The notes beneath the pieces were generated by a model. The model was not told the DNA's origin. It saw only the letters and a list, made by a program, of their open reading frames with translations, and did no database searches. DNA of 64,000 nucleotides from contig NZ_JAIQZJ010000013.1 of assembly GCF_020073815.1 (NCBI RefSeq), positions 62,001 to 126,000 of the forward strand, written 5' to 3'. Below are positions 50,522 through 58,542 of this stretch, in pieces. The number at the start of each line of letters is the position of its first letter. Within the stretch, counting starts at the first letter, position 1. The position numbers and the translations under genes are program-made. Origin of the DNA: Nocardioides mangrovi. GTDB taxonomy: Bacteria > Actinomycetota > Actinomycetes > Propionibacteriales > Nocardioidaceae.

Positions 50522-51754
50522 ATGGCATCGATCGCCGATAGGTGGCACACGACCGAGCGGGGTAGCGGTCGGCGCGTTCGCTCGTCGCGCTACGGATCCG
50601 GCAAGCGCTGGCAGGTCCGTTACCGAGATCCCGAGGGCCAATCCCGCAATCGCTCCTTCGATCGCAAGGTCGACGCCGAGCGGTTCCTCGCGGATCTCCA
50701 ACACCAGCTCAACCGCGGTGCCTACGTGGATGAGCGGGCCGGCCGTGTCGCTGTCGCCGACTTCGCTGCGGAGTGGCTTGACCGGCAGGTCATGCAGCCG
50801 ACGACGCTCGCCGCGCTCGAGCTGCGCCTCCGCGTCCACATCCTCCCTGAGTGGGGAAGCTGGCCACTGGTGAAGATCACCCCGGCTGCTGTGCAGCGTT
50901 GGATCCGGCGGTTGTCGGACGAGCTCTCATCTAGCTATGTCCGACTCCTTCTGACGAACTTCGGTGCCTTGCTCAATGCAGCGGTCGACGATGGTCTGAT
51001 CACCCGGAATCCTGCCCGTGCAGCCGGGGTGAAGGCGCCTACCCAACCGACGCGAAGGATCCGTCCGTGGCTGGTCGATCGGGTTCTCGATGTAGTCGAC
51101 GAGGTGCCGGAGCAGTATCGCGCGCTCGTCGTGGTGGCGGCAGGTTGTGGGCTTCGGCAGGGCGAGGCGTTCGGGCTTCGAGTGCAGGACATCGACTTCC
51201 TGCGGCAGGAGCTCCACGTCAGGCAGCAGATCCGCCTAGAGGCCGGTCGGCCGGTCCCTGCGCTGCCAAAGTACGGGCGGGTTCGTTCGGTGCCCATGCC
51301 GGAGTGGGTGGGCCTCGAGCTCGCGCGGCACCTGGAACGCGTGTCGCCCCTCGCGGGAGACCGCATCGAGTCCCCTTCTTTCGCGGGGCTGATCTTCTAC
51401 AGCCGGGAGCGCAAGCCACTCAACCGGAACTACTTCAATCAGACCGTCTGGCGGCCTTGCTTGCGCGCTGCCGGCGTTCCGAACGAGCGCGACAACGGCA
51501 TGCACGCGCTGCGGCATGCCTGCGCTTCCCTGTGGCTCGAGCACGGAGTCAGCATCAAGGCAGTCTCGGAGTACCTCGGGCATGCCGATGCGGGCTTCAC
51601 GCTCAGGGTGTACGCACACGTGATGCCGACGTCGGGTGACAAGGCGCGCAAAGCACTCGACGAGGCGGTCGGGGAAGGCCGGAGGCCGTCGACCGCCACG
51701 TCGAGCGCTGGCGCACCGCTGGCGCACGACACGGTGACCGAGAGTGGACAATGA
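50522..51754 (+). CDS. int: Tyrosine site-specific integrase
   Basis: The 410-residue recombinase has an AP2-like N-terminal arm-binding part (RYGSGKRWQVRYRDPEGQSR), a core-binding SAM-like domain (FAAEWLDRQVMQPTTLAALELRL), and the catalytic domain. Catalytic residues are Arg212 (GLRQGEAFGL), His328-x2-Arg331 (HALRHACAS), His354 (YLGHAD) and Tyr364 (RVYAHV). It recombines the glnA 3' end (attB) with the element's attP. It is the last gene before attR, as usual. The start ATG at 50522 is preceded by GGGGGAG. All catalytic residues are intact, so the element may still be mobile. Confidence 0.95.
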   Translation: MASIADRWHTTERGSGRRVRSSRYGSGKRWQVRYRDPEGQSRNRSFDRKVDAERFLADLQHQLNRGAYVDERAGRVAVADFAAEWLDRQVMQPTTLAALELRLRVHILPEWGSWPLVKITPAAVQRWIRRLSDELSSSYVRLLLTNFGALLNAAVDDGLITRNPARAAGVKAPTQPTRRIRPWLVDRVLDVVDEVPEQYRALVVVAAGCGLRQGEAFGLRVQDIDFLRQELHVRQQIRLEAGRPVPALPKYGRVRSVPMPEWVGLELARHLERVSPLAGDRIESPSFAGLIFYSRERKPLNRNYFNQTVWRPCLRAAGVPNERDNGMHALRHACASLWLEHGVSIKAVSEYLGHADAGFTLRVYAHVMPTSGDKARKALDEAVGEGRRPSTATSSAGAPLAHDTVTESGQ

Positions 51755-51769
51755 TGGAAAACAACGAAC

Positions 51770-51805
51770 GGCGTTTCCGCAGGTCAGATGGCCTACGGAA
51801 ACGCC
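51770..51805. repeat. Inverted repeat after int: right arm-type sites / terminator
   Basis: GGCGTTTCCGCAGG (51770-51783) and CCTACGGAAACGCC (51792-51805) pair with one mismatch around an 8-base loop. It can terminate int transcription. Because GCGTTTCCGCAGGTCA also occurs inverted near attL (46402-46417), these are probably integrase arm sites as well. Confidence 0.7.
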
Positions 51806-51830
51806 GTCGCTGGTCAGCGAACCGCGCTGA

Positions 51831-51849
51831 TCAGATGTCGTAGTAGAGC
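51831..51849. other. attR core (3' end of glnA1)
   Basis: TCAGATGTCGTAGTAGAGC contains the glnA1 stop codon (TCA on the plus strand) and codons for LYYDI, and is repeated exactly at 46359-46377. It is the right junction of the integrative element. Confidence 0.92.
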
Positions 51850-53249
51850 TCGAACTCGTGCGGGTGCGGGCGCAGCTGCACGGGGGCGATCTCGTTGGTG
51901 CGCTTGTACTCGATCCAGGTCTCGATCAGGTCGGGGGTGAAGACGTTGCCGACCGTGAGGAACTCGTGGTCGGCCTCGAGGGCGTCGAGGACGGCGCCGA
52001 GCGAGGTCGGGACCTGGTCGATCTCGGCCATCTCGTCCGGCGGGAGCTCGTAGATGTCCTTGTCGATCGGGGCGGCCGGCTCGATCTTGTTCTTGATGCC
52101 GTCGACACCGGCGAGCATGAGGGCCGAGAACGCGAGGTAGGGGTTCGCCGACGGGTCGGGGAACCGGGTCTCGATGCGCTTGGCCTTCGGGTTCGACCCG
52201 GTGATCGGGATGCGGACCGACGCCGACCGGTTGCGCGAGGAGTAGACGAGCGAGATCGGCGCCTCGAAGCCCGGCACCAGGCGGTGGTAGGAGTTGACCG
52301 TCGGGTTGGTGAAGGCGAGCAGCGACGGGGCGTGCTTGAGGATGCCGCCGATGTACCAGCGGGCGAGGTCGGAGAGGCCGCCGTACCCGGTCTCGTCGTA
52401 GAAGAGCGGCTCGCCGTCCTTCCAGAGCGACTGGTGGACGTGCATGCCCGAGCCGTTGTCGCCGAAGATCGGCTTCGGCATGAAGGTGACCGACTTGCCG
52501 GCCTCCCACGCGGTGTTCTTGATGAGGTACTTGAACTTCATCACGTCGTCCGCGGCCTTGAGCAGCGTGTCGAACTTGTAGTTGATCTCGGCCTGGCCGG
52601 CGGTGCCGACCTCGTGGTGGGCCCGCTCGACGTGGAGGCCGCAGGCCTCGAGGTTCTTGACCATGTCGTCGCGCAGGTCGCCGTAGTGGTCGTACGGCGC
52701 GACGGGGAAGTAGCCGCCCTTGAAGCGGGTCTTGTAGCCGCGGTTGTCGCCCTCGGCGCCGGAGTTCCACCAGCCCTCGACGGAGTCGATGTGGTAGTAG
52801 CCCTCGTTGGCGTCGGTGGAGTAGCGCACCGAGTCGAAGATGTAGAACTCCGCCTCGGGGGCGAAGAAGGCGGTGTCCGCGATGCCCGTGGTGTTGAGGT
52901 AGGCCAGCGCCTTGCGCGCGATGTTGCGCGGGTCGCGGGAGTAGGCCTCGCCCGTGATCGGGTCGTGGATGAAGAAGCTCAGGTTGAGGGTCTTCGAGGT
53001 GCGGAAGGGGTCGACGAACGCGGTCGTCGGGTCCGGGAACAGCGCCATGTCCGACTCGTTGATGGCCTGGAAGCCACGGATCGAGGAGCCGTCGAAGGCC
53101 AGACCGTCGTCGAAGACCGACTGGTCGAACGACGAGACGGGGACGGTGAAGTGCTGCTCGATACCGGGCAGGTCGACGAAGCGCACGTCGACCATCTCGA
53201 CGCCCTCGTCCTTGATGAACTTGAGCAGCTCATCGCTGTTCTGGAACAT
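51831..53249 (-). CDS. glnA: Glutamine synthetase type I (GlnA1)
   Basis: The main ammonia-assimilating enzyme, a dodecamer converting glutamate, ammonia and ATP to glutamine. The 472-residue protein has FDGSSIRGFQAINESDM in the N-terminal domain, PEAEFYIFD, the ATP-site loop KPIFGDNGSGMHVHQSLW, and NRSASVRIP. The adenylylation site Tyr400 (IDKDIYELPP) is present, so this is the substrate of GlnE encoded at 10016. A strong AAGGAGG site precedes the ATG. The promoter region holds a complete GlnR box. The last 19 bases serve as the integration site of the element to the left. Length and motifs are as in M. tuberculosis GlnA1. Confidence 0.97.
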   Translation of the reverse strand: MFQNSDELLKFIKDEGVEMVDVRFVDLPGIEQHFTVPVSSFDQSVFDDGLAFDGSSIRGFQAINESDMALFPDPTTAFVDPFRTSKTLNLSFFIHDPITGEAYSRDPRNIARKALAYLNTTGIADTAFFAPEAEFYIFDSVRYSTDANEGYYHIDSVEGWWNSGAEGDNRGYKTRFKGGYFPVAPYDHYGDLRDDMVKNLEACGLHVERAHHEVGTAGQAEINYKFDTLLKAADDVMKFKYLIKNTAWEAGKSVTFMPKPIFGDNGSGMHVHQSLWKDGEPLFYDETGYGGLSDLARWYIGGILKHAPSLLAFTNPTVNSYHRLVPGFEAPISLVYSSRNRSASVRIPITGSNPKAKRIETRFPDPSANPYLAFSALMLAGVDGIKNKIEPAAPIDKDIYELPPDEMAEIDQVPTSLGAVLDALEADHEFLTVGNVFTPDLIETWIEYKRTNEIAPVQLRPHPHEFELYYDI

Positions 53250-53349
53250 TCGTCCTCCTTGGCTGCACTCGGGCGGCAGCCGACGTCAGTGCGGAGCAGG
53301 AACCGGGGCGACGCTGCTCCGGGCGGTGCTCGCAACGTATGCACGGGCA

Positions 53350-53387
53350 GTTTCTCGACCGTATCGGCTTTGTTTCGTGGATGTAAC
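53350..53387 (-). promoter_or_regulatory. Complete GlnR operator upstream of glnA1
   Basis: Read on the glnA strand the site is GTTAC-N6-GAAAC-N6-GATAC-N6-GAAAC, all four blocks with exact 6-base spacers. This is the published actinobacterial GlnR consensus (gTnAC-n6-GAAAC twice). It begins about 100 bases upstream of the glnA start, a normal operator distance. Regulation by GlnR under nitrogen limitation is therefore well supported, although glnR itself is not in the window. Confidence 0.85.
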
Positions 53388-53434
53388 AGGTCACCGGTGG
53401 GTGGACGCTCCAAGCGACCGTCTAGCCTGACCGC

Positions 53435-53851
53435 GTGCCCGCGCCCGCCACTCTGCCGTACGACACCGCGTCCTGGGGTCGCCGGGTCCTCGCCCTGCTC
53501 GTGGACTGGGTCGCCTCGACGCTCGTCGTGGTGGTCTTCGTCGGCTGGGACAGCTACTCCGCGCCCGGCAGCTCCGACCAGTGGCTCACGCTGCTGGTCT
53601 TCGTGATCGAGTCGGCGCTCTTCACCACGACCGTCGGCGGCTCCTTCGGGAAGATGGCCTGCCGGCTCCGCGTCGTCCGCGTCGACGGCGGGGGACGCCT
53701 CGACCCGCTCCGCTCGCTGGCCCGCGCCATCCTGGTCGCCGTGGTCATCCCGCCGCTCGTCTTCCGGCCCGACCGCCGCGGCCTGCACGACCTCGCGGCC
53801 GGTACGGCGACCGTGACGCTGCAGGTCGCCCACAGCCAGCACGCGGCGTAG
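53435..53851 (+). CDS. RDD-family membrane protein
   Basis: A 138-residue membrane protein with the RDD pattern: SWGRRVLALLVDWVASTLVV (Arg and Asp in the first helix), a second helix around FVIESALFTTT, then GKMACRLRVVRVDG and a third helix before FRPDRRGLHDLAAGT. RDD proteins are small membrane proteins, some of which act as ion antiporters, mostly unknown. It is divergent from glnA1, matching the position of Rv2219A beside glnA1 in M. tuberculosis. Start GTG at 53435. Confidence 0.88.
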   Translation: MPAPATLPYDTASWGRRVLALLVDWVASTLVVVVFVGWDSYSAPGSSDQWLTLLVFVIESALFTTTVGGSFGKMACRLRVVRVDGGGRLDPLRSLARAILVAVVIPPLVFRPDRRGLHDLAAGTATVTLQVAHSQHAA

Positions 53852-53919
53852 CCCGCCTGGGCCAGGGATCGGTCCCCACCCGCCGGTTAGCCTCGAACCA
53901 CTCGGGGAAAGGACCGATC

Positions 53920-54795
53920 ATGCGACTCGACCTGCGCCGCGCCGCGGCCGCCACCGCCACCGTCCTGCTGCTCGGCGGGATCACCGCCTGCGGCGACTCG
54001 TCCGACGACTCCGCCGCCAAGGACGACTCCCAGCAGGCGGCCCTGCTGAGCAACCTGTCCGAGGGCGACACGGTCGACCCGGCCGACTTCGTCAAGACCG
54101 TCACCGACGGTCTCGAGAACAGCACCACCGCCCACATGACGATGACGATGGACCTCGGGTCCACCGGCGCGATGACCGCCGAGGGCGACGTCGACTACAC
54201 GACGGACACCCCGAGCGTCGCGATGAAGATGGAGCTGCCGGGTGCGCCGTCGAGCGCCGGCGAGATGGACGTCCGGATGGTCGACGGGGTCATGTACCTC
54301 TCGATGGGCGAGCTGACCCAGGGCAAGTTCTGGAAGATCGACCCCTCCGACCCCGACGGCCCCTTCGCCTCGCTCGGCATGGACAAGCTCTTCGACCAGA
54401 TGGACCCGGCGAAGTCGCTGGAGTCCATGGAGACCGGCATCTCGAAGGTGACGTACGTCGGCGACGAGGACGGGCTCGACCACTACGAGCTGACCATGAA
54501 CGTGAAGAAGCTGATGGACTCGCTGGGCAGCGACATGGGGGACATGGGCGGCATGGGCGCGCAGATGCCCGACTCGCTCACCTACGACCTGTGGCTCGAC
54601 GACCAGGGCCGCTTCGCCAAGATGTCGATGGACGACCTCGCGATGGGTGCCGCCGGCAGCGGGTCCGTCGAGATGACGGTCTCCGACTGGGGCGAGGACG
54701 TCTCGATCGAGGCGCCCCCGGCCGACCAGGTCACCGACATGCCCGACCTGGGCTCGATGATGGGCGACCTCGGCGGCGCCACCGCGTCCAGCTGA
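53920..54795 (+). CDS. LppX/LprG-like lipoprotein
   Basis: A 291-residue lipoprotein precursor with a signal of about 24 residues and lipobox ITAC. The mature part has the LppX_LprAFG-type layout: helix and strands with VKTVTDGLENSTTAHMTM, VDGVMYLSMGELTQGKFWKID, YVGDEDGLDHYELTMNVK, and LTYDLWLDDQGRFAKM. Such proteins carry hydrophobic ligands such as lipids across the periplasm or sense the envelope state. The C-terminus is Met/Gly/Asp-rich (MGDMGGMGAQM). A GGGGAAAGGA site precedes the ATG. Confidence 0.82.
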   Translation: MRLDLRRAAAATATVLLLGGITACGDSSDDSAAKDDSQQAALLSNLSEGDTVDPADFVKTVTDGLENSTTAHMTMTMDLGSTGAMTAEGDVDYTTDTPSVAMKMELPGAPSSAGEMDVRMVDGVMYLSMGELTQGKFWKIDPSDPDGPFASLGMDKLFDQMDPAKSLESMETGISKVTYVGDEDGLDHYELTMNVKKLMDSLGSDMGDMGGMGAQMPDSLTYDLWLDDQGRFAKMSMDDLAMGAAGSGSVEMTVSDWGEDVSIEAPPADQVTDMPDLGSMMGDLGGATASS

Positions 54796-54812
54796 CCTGG
54801 GTGGTGACAGGG

Positions 54813-54842
54813 CGGGTTTCCCCGGTTGCCCGGGGAAACCCG
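54813..54842. terminator. Bidirectional terminator hairpin
   Basis: CGGGTTTCCCCGG-TTGC-CCGGGGAAACCCG is a perfect 13-bp stem with a 4-base loop between the convergent lipoprotein and DUF4191 genes. Confidence 0.9.
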
Positions 54843-54852
54843 ACCAGCCGCC

Positions 54853-55572
54853 TCAGCGACCGCGCATCTGGCCGCGCATGCCCTTCATGCTGGTGGGGAC
54901 CGGGCCCTTGGGCAGCGGGACCGCCGAGCGGGTCGAGTCGAGTGCCTTGAGGCGGTTGAGGATGTCGGTCATCTCGGCCGGCTTCACCGAGCGGCCGAGC
55001 TTCTGCACGTGGCGGACCAGCTTGGCCAGCGGGACCTCGCCCGGACCGTTGCCGCACACGACCTCGTGGATCGGGACGTCGGCGGCGACGCGCTCGTGCT
55101 TGCGGCGCTCGGTGGCCATGAGGGACTTCAGGCGGTTGGGGTTGCCCTCGCCGATGAGCACGATGCCCGGAGGGCCGACCAGGCGGTGCACGACGTCCTG
55201 CTGCTTGGTGAACGCGATCGCCGGGGTCGACTTCCACGACCGGCCGCGGAGCATCCGCAGCGCGGCGGCCGCCGCGCCGGGCTGACCGTCCATTTGGCTG
55301 TACGCCGCGTTCTGGGCACGGCGGCCGAAGACGATCATCGCCAGCAGCGCGCCGAGCAGCAGGCCGCCGACGACGGAGATGATGACGCCGAGCGTGGTGC
55401 CGCCGGCGATCAGGAAGAAGACGCCGAAGCCGACCGCGAGTCCGAGCACGAAGGAGCCGCCGACCCACAGCCCGAGGCGCGGGTCGGACTTGCGGGCCAT
55501 CCGGTAGGTCTCGACGAACTGCGCGCGCCGGCTCATCTTCTCCGGGTCGACGGGCTTCGGGTCCTTCGCCAT
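54853..55572 (-). CDS. DUF4191 membrane protein
   Basis: The 239-residue protein has two closely spaced membrane helices (about 33-55 and 60-82) after a basic N-terminus, then a cytoplasmic domain with SQMDGQPGAAAAALRMLRGR, IVLIGEGNP and MATERRKHERVA. It corresponds to Rv2219 of M. tuberculosis, always near lipA. Function unknown. It follows lipA by 28 bases and is probably in its operon. Confidence 0.88.
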   Translation of the reverse strand: MAKDPKPVDPEKMSRRAQFVETYRMARKSDPRLGLWVGGSFVLGLAVGFGVFFLIAGGTTLGVIISVVGGLLLGALLAMIVFGRRAQNAAYSQMDGQPGAAAAALRMLRGRSWKSTPAIAFTKQQDVVHRLVGPPGIVLIGEGNPNRLKSLMATERRKHERVAADVPIHEVVCGNGPGEVPLAKLVRHVQKLGRSVKPAEMTDILNRLKALDSTRSAVPLPKGPVPTSMKGMRGQMRGR

Positions 55573-55600
55573 GTTCTGGTGTGCCTTCTTCTTCGTCTGA

Positions 55601-56551
55601 TCAAGCGGTCTGGGCGCCCGCGCGGGCGTCCATCGCCTGACGGTACAGCCGACCGGCCCGGTACGACGAACGAACGAGCGGCCCGGACAGAGCGCCGGCG
55701 AACCCGATCTCCATCGCCTCGTCCTGGAGCTCGACGAACTCCTCGGGCTTCACCCAGCGCTCGACCGGGTGGTGCCGCAGCGAGGGACGGAGGTACTGGG
55801 TGATCGTGACCAGGTCGCAGCCCGCCTCGTGCAGGTCGCGCAGCGCCTGCGAGACCTCCTCGCGGGTCTCGCCCATCCCGAGGATGAGGTTGGACTTGGT
55901 GACCAGCCCGAACGCGCGGGCCTGGGTCAGCACGTCGAGGGAGCGCTCGTAGCGGAAGGCCGGGCGGATCCGCTTGAAGATCCGCGGCACGGTCTCGACG
56001 TTGTGGGCCAGCACCTCGGGCCGCGACTCGAACACCTCGGCGAGCAGGTCGGGCTTGCCGTTGAAGTCGGGGATGAGGTTCTCGACGCCGGTGTCGGGGT
56101 TGAGCTCGTGGATGGCGCGCACGGTCTCGGCGTACAGCCAGGCGCCGCCGTCCTCGAGGTCGTCGCGGGCGACGCCGGTGATGGTCGCGTAGCGCAGGCC
56201 CATGGTCTGCACGGACTCGGCCACGCGGCGCGGCTCGTCCCGGTCGAGGGGCTCCGGCCTGCCGGTGTCGATCTGGCAGAAGTCGCAGCGCCGCGTGCAC
56301 TGGTCGCCGCCGATGAGGAACGTCGCCTCGCGGTCCTCCCAGCACTCGAAGATGTTGGGGCAGCCGGCCTCCTGGCACACGGTGTGGAGGCCCTCGGACT
56401 TCACGAGGTTCTGGAGGTGCTTGTACTCCGGACCCATCTTCGCGCGGGTCTTGATCCACTCGGGCTTGCGCTCGATCGGGGTCTCCGAGTTGCGCACCTC
56501 GAGCCGGAGCAGCTTGCGCCCCTCGGGTTGCGGGGAGGTTGCTGACGTCAC
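55601..56551 (-). CDS. lipA: Lipoyl synthase
   Basis: LipA is a radical-SAM enzyme that inserts two sulfurs into octanoyl chains on lipoyl domains. The 316-residue protein shows both iron-sulfur clusters: the auxiliary CQEAGCPNIFEC and the radical-SAM CTRRCDFCQI. The RxxxS at the C-terminus is represented by VRSSYRAG. Its product is needed by SucB, encoded 5 kb away, which has two lipoyl domains. The start is GTG 56551; length is normal. Confidence 0.95.
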   Translation of the reverse strand: MTSATSPQPEGRKLLRLEVRNSETPIERKPEWIKTRAKMGPEYKHLQNLVKSEGLHTVCQEAGCPNIFECWEDREATFLIGGDQCTRRCDFCQIDTGRPEPLDRDEPRRVAESVQTMGLRYATITGVARDDLEDGGAWLYAETVRAIHELNPDTGVENLIPDFNGKPDLLAEVFESRPEVLAHNVETVPRIFKRIRPAFRYERSLDVLTQARAFGLVTKSNLILGMGETREEVSQALRDLHEAGCDLVTITQYLRPSLRHHPVERWVKPEEFVELQDEAMEIGFAGALSGPLVRSSYRAGRLYRQAMDARAGAQTA

Positions 56552-56585
56552 GAGGCCCCACTGTACGCCGGGCGTCGAACCCGAC

Positions 56586-57548
56586 TCACGGCACGTCGCG
56601 CCGCCGGAACGACAGGACCGACCCGGCGCCCACGATCAGCAGGGGTACTCCGTAGTAGGCCGCCCCGCGCCACAGTGGCAGCTCCTTCAGGCCGTTGCAG
56701 TCGACGTCCGGTGCGACCTGCGGCCCGCCGCACGCCTCGGGGAGGTCGACGTAGTACATCGTGCCGTTCTTCACGATCGCGGAGACGTTCTTCTGCGGCT
56801 GCCACTGCTCGCCGAGGGACAGCGCGGCGATCACGATGCCGCCGGCGACCACGACCCCGAAGAGCACGCCGATGGTCGCGACCGTGCTGCGGAAGAGCAT
56901 GGTCAGCGCGTAGCCGCCGAGGGTCGCCGCGGTCGCGTAGCCGGCCCCGCGCAGCCCGTAGGCGAGCGAGTCGCCGAGGGCGCCCGGCGCCGTCGGCAGG
57001 TCGCGCACCGAGATGGTCGCCCAGATGCCGAGCCAGTACGCCGTGCTCACGATCACCGCGAGCACGCCCGCGACCAGGGTGACCGCGATCGCCTTGGCCG
57101 CCCAGATCCGGCCGCGGCGTGGCTCGAAGAGGAGCTGGTTGCTCATCGAGCCGCTGTTCCAGTCGTGCCCGACGAACGTCGTCGCGGCGAGCAGCAGGAG
57201 CGCGGTCAGCACGGCGACGACGCCCATCCCGGAACCGCCGAGGCGCTCGCTGAGGAAGCTCATCCGCTCGCGGCCGGTGTACCAGCCGACGATCGTGTCG
57301 GTGCAGCGCTGCTCGGCCATGGCGTCGGGCCCGCGGACGCCGTACCGGTTCGGGTGCTTGACGCACTGAGCGATCTGGCCGGCGTTCTGCCGGGCGACCG
57401 TGTCGAGCTCGTCCTGGGAGACCGGCCGGGTGGCCCAGATCCGGGAGGCGGCGATGAGCGCGGGGACGACGATCGCGAGGACTAGCAGCGCCACGACGGC
57501 GCGCCGCCAGCGCAGGCGGGTCAGCTCGACCCCGAGGAGGCGGATCAC
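56586..57548 (-). CDS. ABC-2 type transporter permease
   Basis: A 320-residue membrane protein with about six helices: the first at 18-37 (VVALLVLAIVVPALIAASRIW), an external segment of about 90 residues containing Cys residues (AQCVKHPNRYG, MAEQRCTDTIVG), then five helices including LLAATTFVGHDWNSGS and ALTMLFRSTVATIGVLFG. It is the membrane partner of the ATPase encoded directly upstream with a 4-base GTGA overlap. Exporter; substrate unknown. Confidence 0.85.
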   Translation of the reverse strand: MIRLLGVELTRLRWRRAVVALLVLAIVVPALIAASRIWATRPVSQDELDTVARQNAGQIAQCVKHPNRYGVRGPDAMAEQRCTDTIVGWYTGRERMSFLSERLGGSGMGVVAVLTALLLLAATTFVGHDWNSGSMSNQLLFEPRRGRIWAAKAIAVTLVAGVLAVIVSTAYWLGIWATISVRDLPTAPGALGDSLAYGLRGAGYATAATLGGYALTMLFRSTVATIGVLFGVVVAGGIVIAALSLGEQWQPQKNVSAIVKNGTMYYVDLPEACGGPQVAPDVDCNGLKELPLWRGAAYYGVPLLIVGAGSVLSFRRRDVP

Positions 57549-58456
57549 TCGCTCGCTCCCATCTCCGTGCCGGAGGTGAGCTCGAGGAAGACCGACTCGA
57601 GGTCGCGGCGTACGGGCGTGAGCTCGGTGAGCCAGATGCCGGCGCCGCCGAGGGCGCGGGTGACCGCGGCGGGGTCGGACGTCTCGACGAGGAGTCCGTC
57701 GCGGACCGTGAAGCCGGCCTCGGTGAGCACCCGGGAGGCGGCGTCGGGGTCGGGCGCGGCGACGCGGTAGGCCGTGCTGGTGCCGACGAGCTCGTCGACC
57801 GGGCCCGAGGCGAGCATCCGGCCGCGGCCGATGATCGTGGCGGAGGTGCAGACCTGCTGGACCTCGGCCAGGATGTGCGAGCTGAGCAGCACGGTCACGC
57901 CGGACTCCCCGAGGCCGCGGATCGTCTCGCGGATCTCGCGGATGCCGGCCGGGTCGAGCCCGTTGGTCGGCTCGTCGAGGATCAGCAGCTGCGGCTCCTT
58001 GAGCAGGGTCGCCGCGATCGCGAGCCGCTGCTTCATGCCGAGGGAGTAGGACTTGAAGCGGTCCTTGTCGCGGCCGGTCAGGCCGACGGTGTCGACCGCC
58101 GCGTCGACGGCGGTGGTGGGGGCGCCGATCGAGCGGGCGAGCAGGGTGAGGTTCTGCCGGCCACTGAAGTGGGGCGAGAACTTCGGGCTCTCCACGACCG
58201 CGCCGATCCGGCCGATGACGCTCGGCAGGCGGTGCGGCACCGGCTCGCCGAAGAGCCGCATCTCGCCGGCGGTCGCGCGGGCCAGCCCGAGCAGCATCCG
58301 GATCGTGGTGGTCTTGCCCGAGCCGTTCGGCCCGAGGAAGCCGTGCACGCCGCCGGCCGGCACCGCCAGGTCGAGCTGGTCGACGGCGATGCGCCGTCCC
58401 CGGCGGGTGCTGAACTCCTTGCGGAGCCCCGTGGTCTCGATGACCAGCTCTGGCAT
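57545..58456 (-). CDS. ABC transporter ATP-binding protein
   Basis: The 303-residue ATPase has Walker A GPNGSGKTT at about 42-50, signature SLGMKQRLAIAATLL, Walker B LLILDEPTNGLDP and a switch His in SSHILAEV. A C-terminal DUF4162-like region follows. It pairs with the permease (overlapping genes) as an ABC-2 exporter, of the BcrA/CcmA-like group. Start ATG 58456. Confidence 0.92.
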   Translation of the reverse strand: MPELVIETTGLRKEFSTRRGRRIAVDQLDLAVPAGGVHGFLGPNGSGKTTTIRMLLGLARATAGEMRLFGEPVPHRLPSVIGRIGAVVESPKFSPHFSGRQNLTLLARSIGAPTTAVDAAVDTVGLTGRDKDRFKSYSLGMKQRLAIAATLLKEPQLLILDEPTNGLDPAGIREIRETIRGLGESGVTVLLSSHILAEVQQVCTSATIIGRGRMLASGPVDELVGTSTAYRVAAPDPDAASRVLTEAGFTVRDGLLVETSDPAAVTRALGGAGIWLTELTPVRRDLESVFLELTSGTEMGASE

Positions 58457-58542
58457 GGGCGTCCTCCCGATCGGTACGTCAGACGACCCAAGCAGGAGAA
58501 AGGTTGAGGGCGGCGCAGAACGCGCCGCCCCTCAGGGTGGAA

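Larger units (their letters stand above)
46359..51849. mobile_element. 5.5-kb integrative element inserted in the 3' end of glnA1
   Basis: The element is bounded by a 19-bp direct repeat identical to the final bases of glnA1. It contains a tyrosine integrase beside attR, an excisionase-like protein, a Rep_trans-family initiator and cargo genes, and no conjugation ATPase. Gene order from left: zinc-ribbon protein (+), HEPN (-), DUF262 (-), small conserved protein (+), rep (+), xis (+), int (+). The codon usage is visibly less GC-biased than the flanking genes (AAG/GAA/CGA, TTC/TTG codons), especially at 47-49.5 kb, consistent with acquisition. Insertion leaves glnA intact because the repeat restores its last codons and stop. 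The plan is that of a small integrated plasmid or pSAM2-like element without transfer genes. Confidence 0.9.
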
